A stretch of 5,713 bases of DNA from Desulfuromonadaceae bacterium GWC2_58_13 (GTDB lineage Bacteria > Desulfobacterota > Desulfuromonadia > Desulfuromonadales > Trichloromonadaceae): assembly GCA_001825565.1 (NCBI GenBank), contig MHXM01000021.1, positions 1 through 5,713 on the forward strand, given 5' to 3'. The notes under the pieces were generated by a model, which was not told the DNA's origin, searched no databases, and worked only from the letters and a program-made list of their open reading frames with translations. Below are positions 5,546 to 5,713 of the stretch, in pieces (position 1 is the first letter of the stretch; every line of letters begins with the position of its first letter). A program made the position numbers and the translations under genes.

Positions 5546-5713
5546 TTACCTGAAAAACCCGAGATACCAAGAGAGCAACATCCCCCCCCAGAACAGCCAG
5601 ATGACCGCACCAACAGCCAAAAATGGGCCAAAGGGGATTGCCAGTTTACGGTCGGCTCCCTTGATCAACATCAGAGGCACCCCAACCATTGTCCCGAGAA
5701 GCGAACTGATAAA
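5546..5713 (-). CDS. pilD: Prepilin peptidase PilD, C-terminal fragment (5' end beyond window)
   Basis: The last 55 codons and TAA stop of a membrane protein are present. The peptide reads through a hydrophobic stretch VGVPLMLIKG (10-19 of the fragment), a short charged turn ADRK (20-23), the conserved IPFGPFLAVGA (26-36) and a final hydrophobic helix ending LSWYLGFFR. The IPFGPFLA segment after a charged loop is typical of the C-terminus of A24-family prepilin peptidases, which cleave the leader peptide of type IV prepilins at the inner membrane and N-methylate the new terminus. The catalytic aspartates and the N-terminal methylase domain lie outside the window. The pil context supports PilD, although the same enzyme family also serves type II secretion. 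A run of eight G (5582-5589) falls inside the WGGM codons of the last helix. Confidence 0.88.
   Translation of the reverse strand, partial: FISSLLGTMVGVPLMLIKGADRKLAIPFGPFLAVGAVIWLFWGGMLLSWYLGFFR

Overview
All recognisable genes lie on the minus strand, so the window is best read from position 5713 down to 1. It holds a type IV pilus (T4P) assembly locus: the 3' end of a prepilin peptidase gene (pilD), a small XRE-type helix-turn-helix regulator, and the alignment-complex and secretin genes pilM, pilN, pilO, pilP and pilQ. pilQ runs off the left edge with 743 codons visible and no stop. Gene order, the PilM/PilQ sequence style, the small HTH gene beside pilM and the roughly 50% GC coding sequence fit a deltaproteobacterium of the Desulfuromonadales/Geobacterales type. 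That placement is an inference from memory of such loci, not a database result.

Layout. 5546-5713 is the PilD C-terminus. 5299-5545 is a gene-free interval of 247 bp containing a perfect 12-bp inverted repeat, a weak sigma-54-like site, and a very AT-rich stretch with a near-consensus sigma-70 promoter whose -10 lies inside a 20-bp dyad. 5092-5298 is the HTH gene. 5011-5091 is an 81-bp spacer carrying a full consensus match to a sigma-54 (-24/-12) promoter facing pilM, with a small palindrome at the predicted transcription start. From 5010 to 1, pilM-N-O-P-Q are packed as an operon: ATGA overlaps at pilM/pilN and pilO/pilP, 15 nt between pilN and pilO, and 2 nt between pilP and pilQ.

How the parts work together. 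PilM is a cytoplasmic actin-like protein that binds the N-terminal tail of PilN. PilN and PilO are bitopic inner-membrane proteins that pair through coiled coils and periplasmic domains. PilP is a lipoprotein linking PilN/PilO to the periplasmic domains of PilQ, the outer-membrane secretin through which the pilus passes. PilD processes the pilin subunits. The structural genes are ordinary for the family. The unusual content is regulatory: an HTH gene with its own housekeeping-type promoter, placed immediately before a sigma-54 promoter for the alignment/secretin operon. No mobile element, RNA gene, CRISPR array or clearly new enzymatic system is visible.
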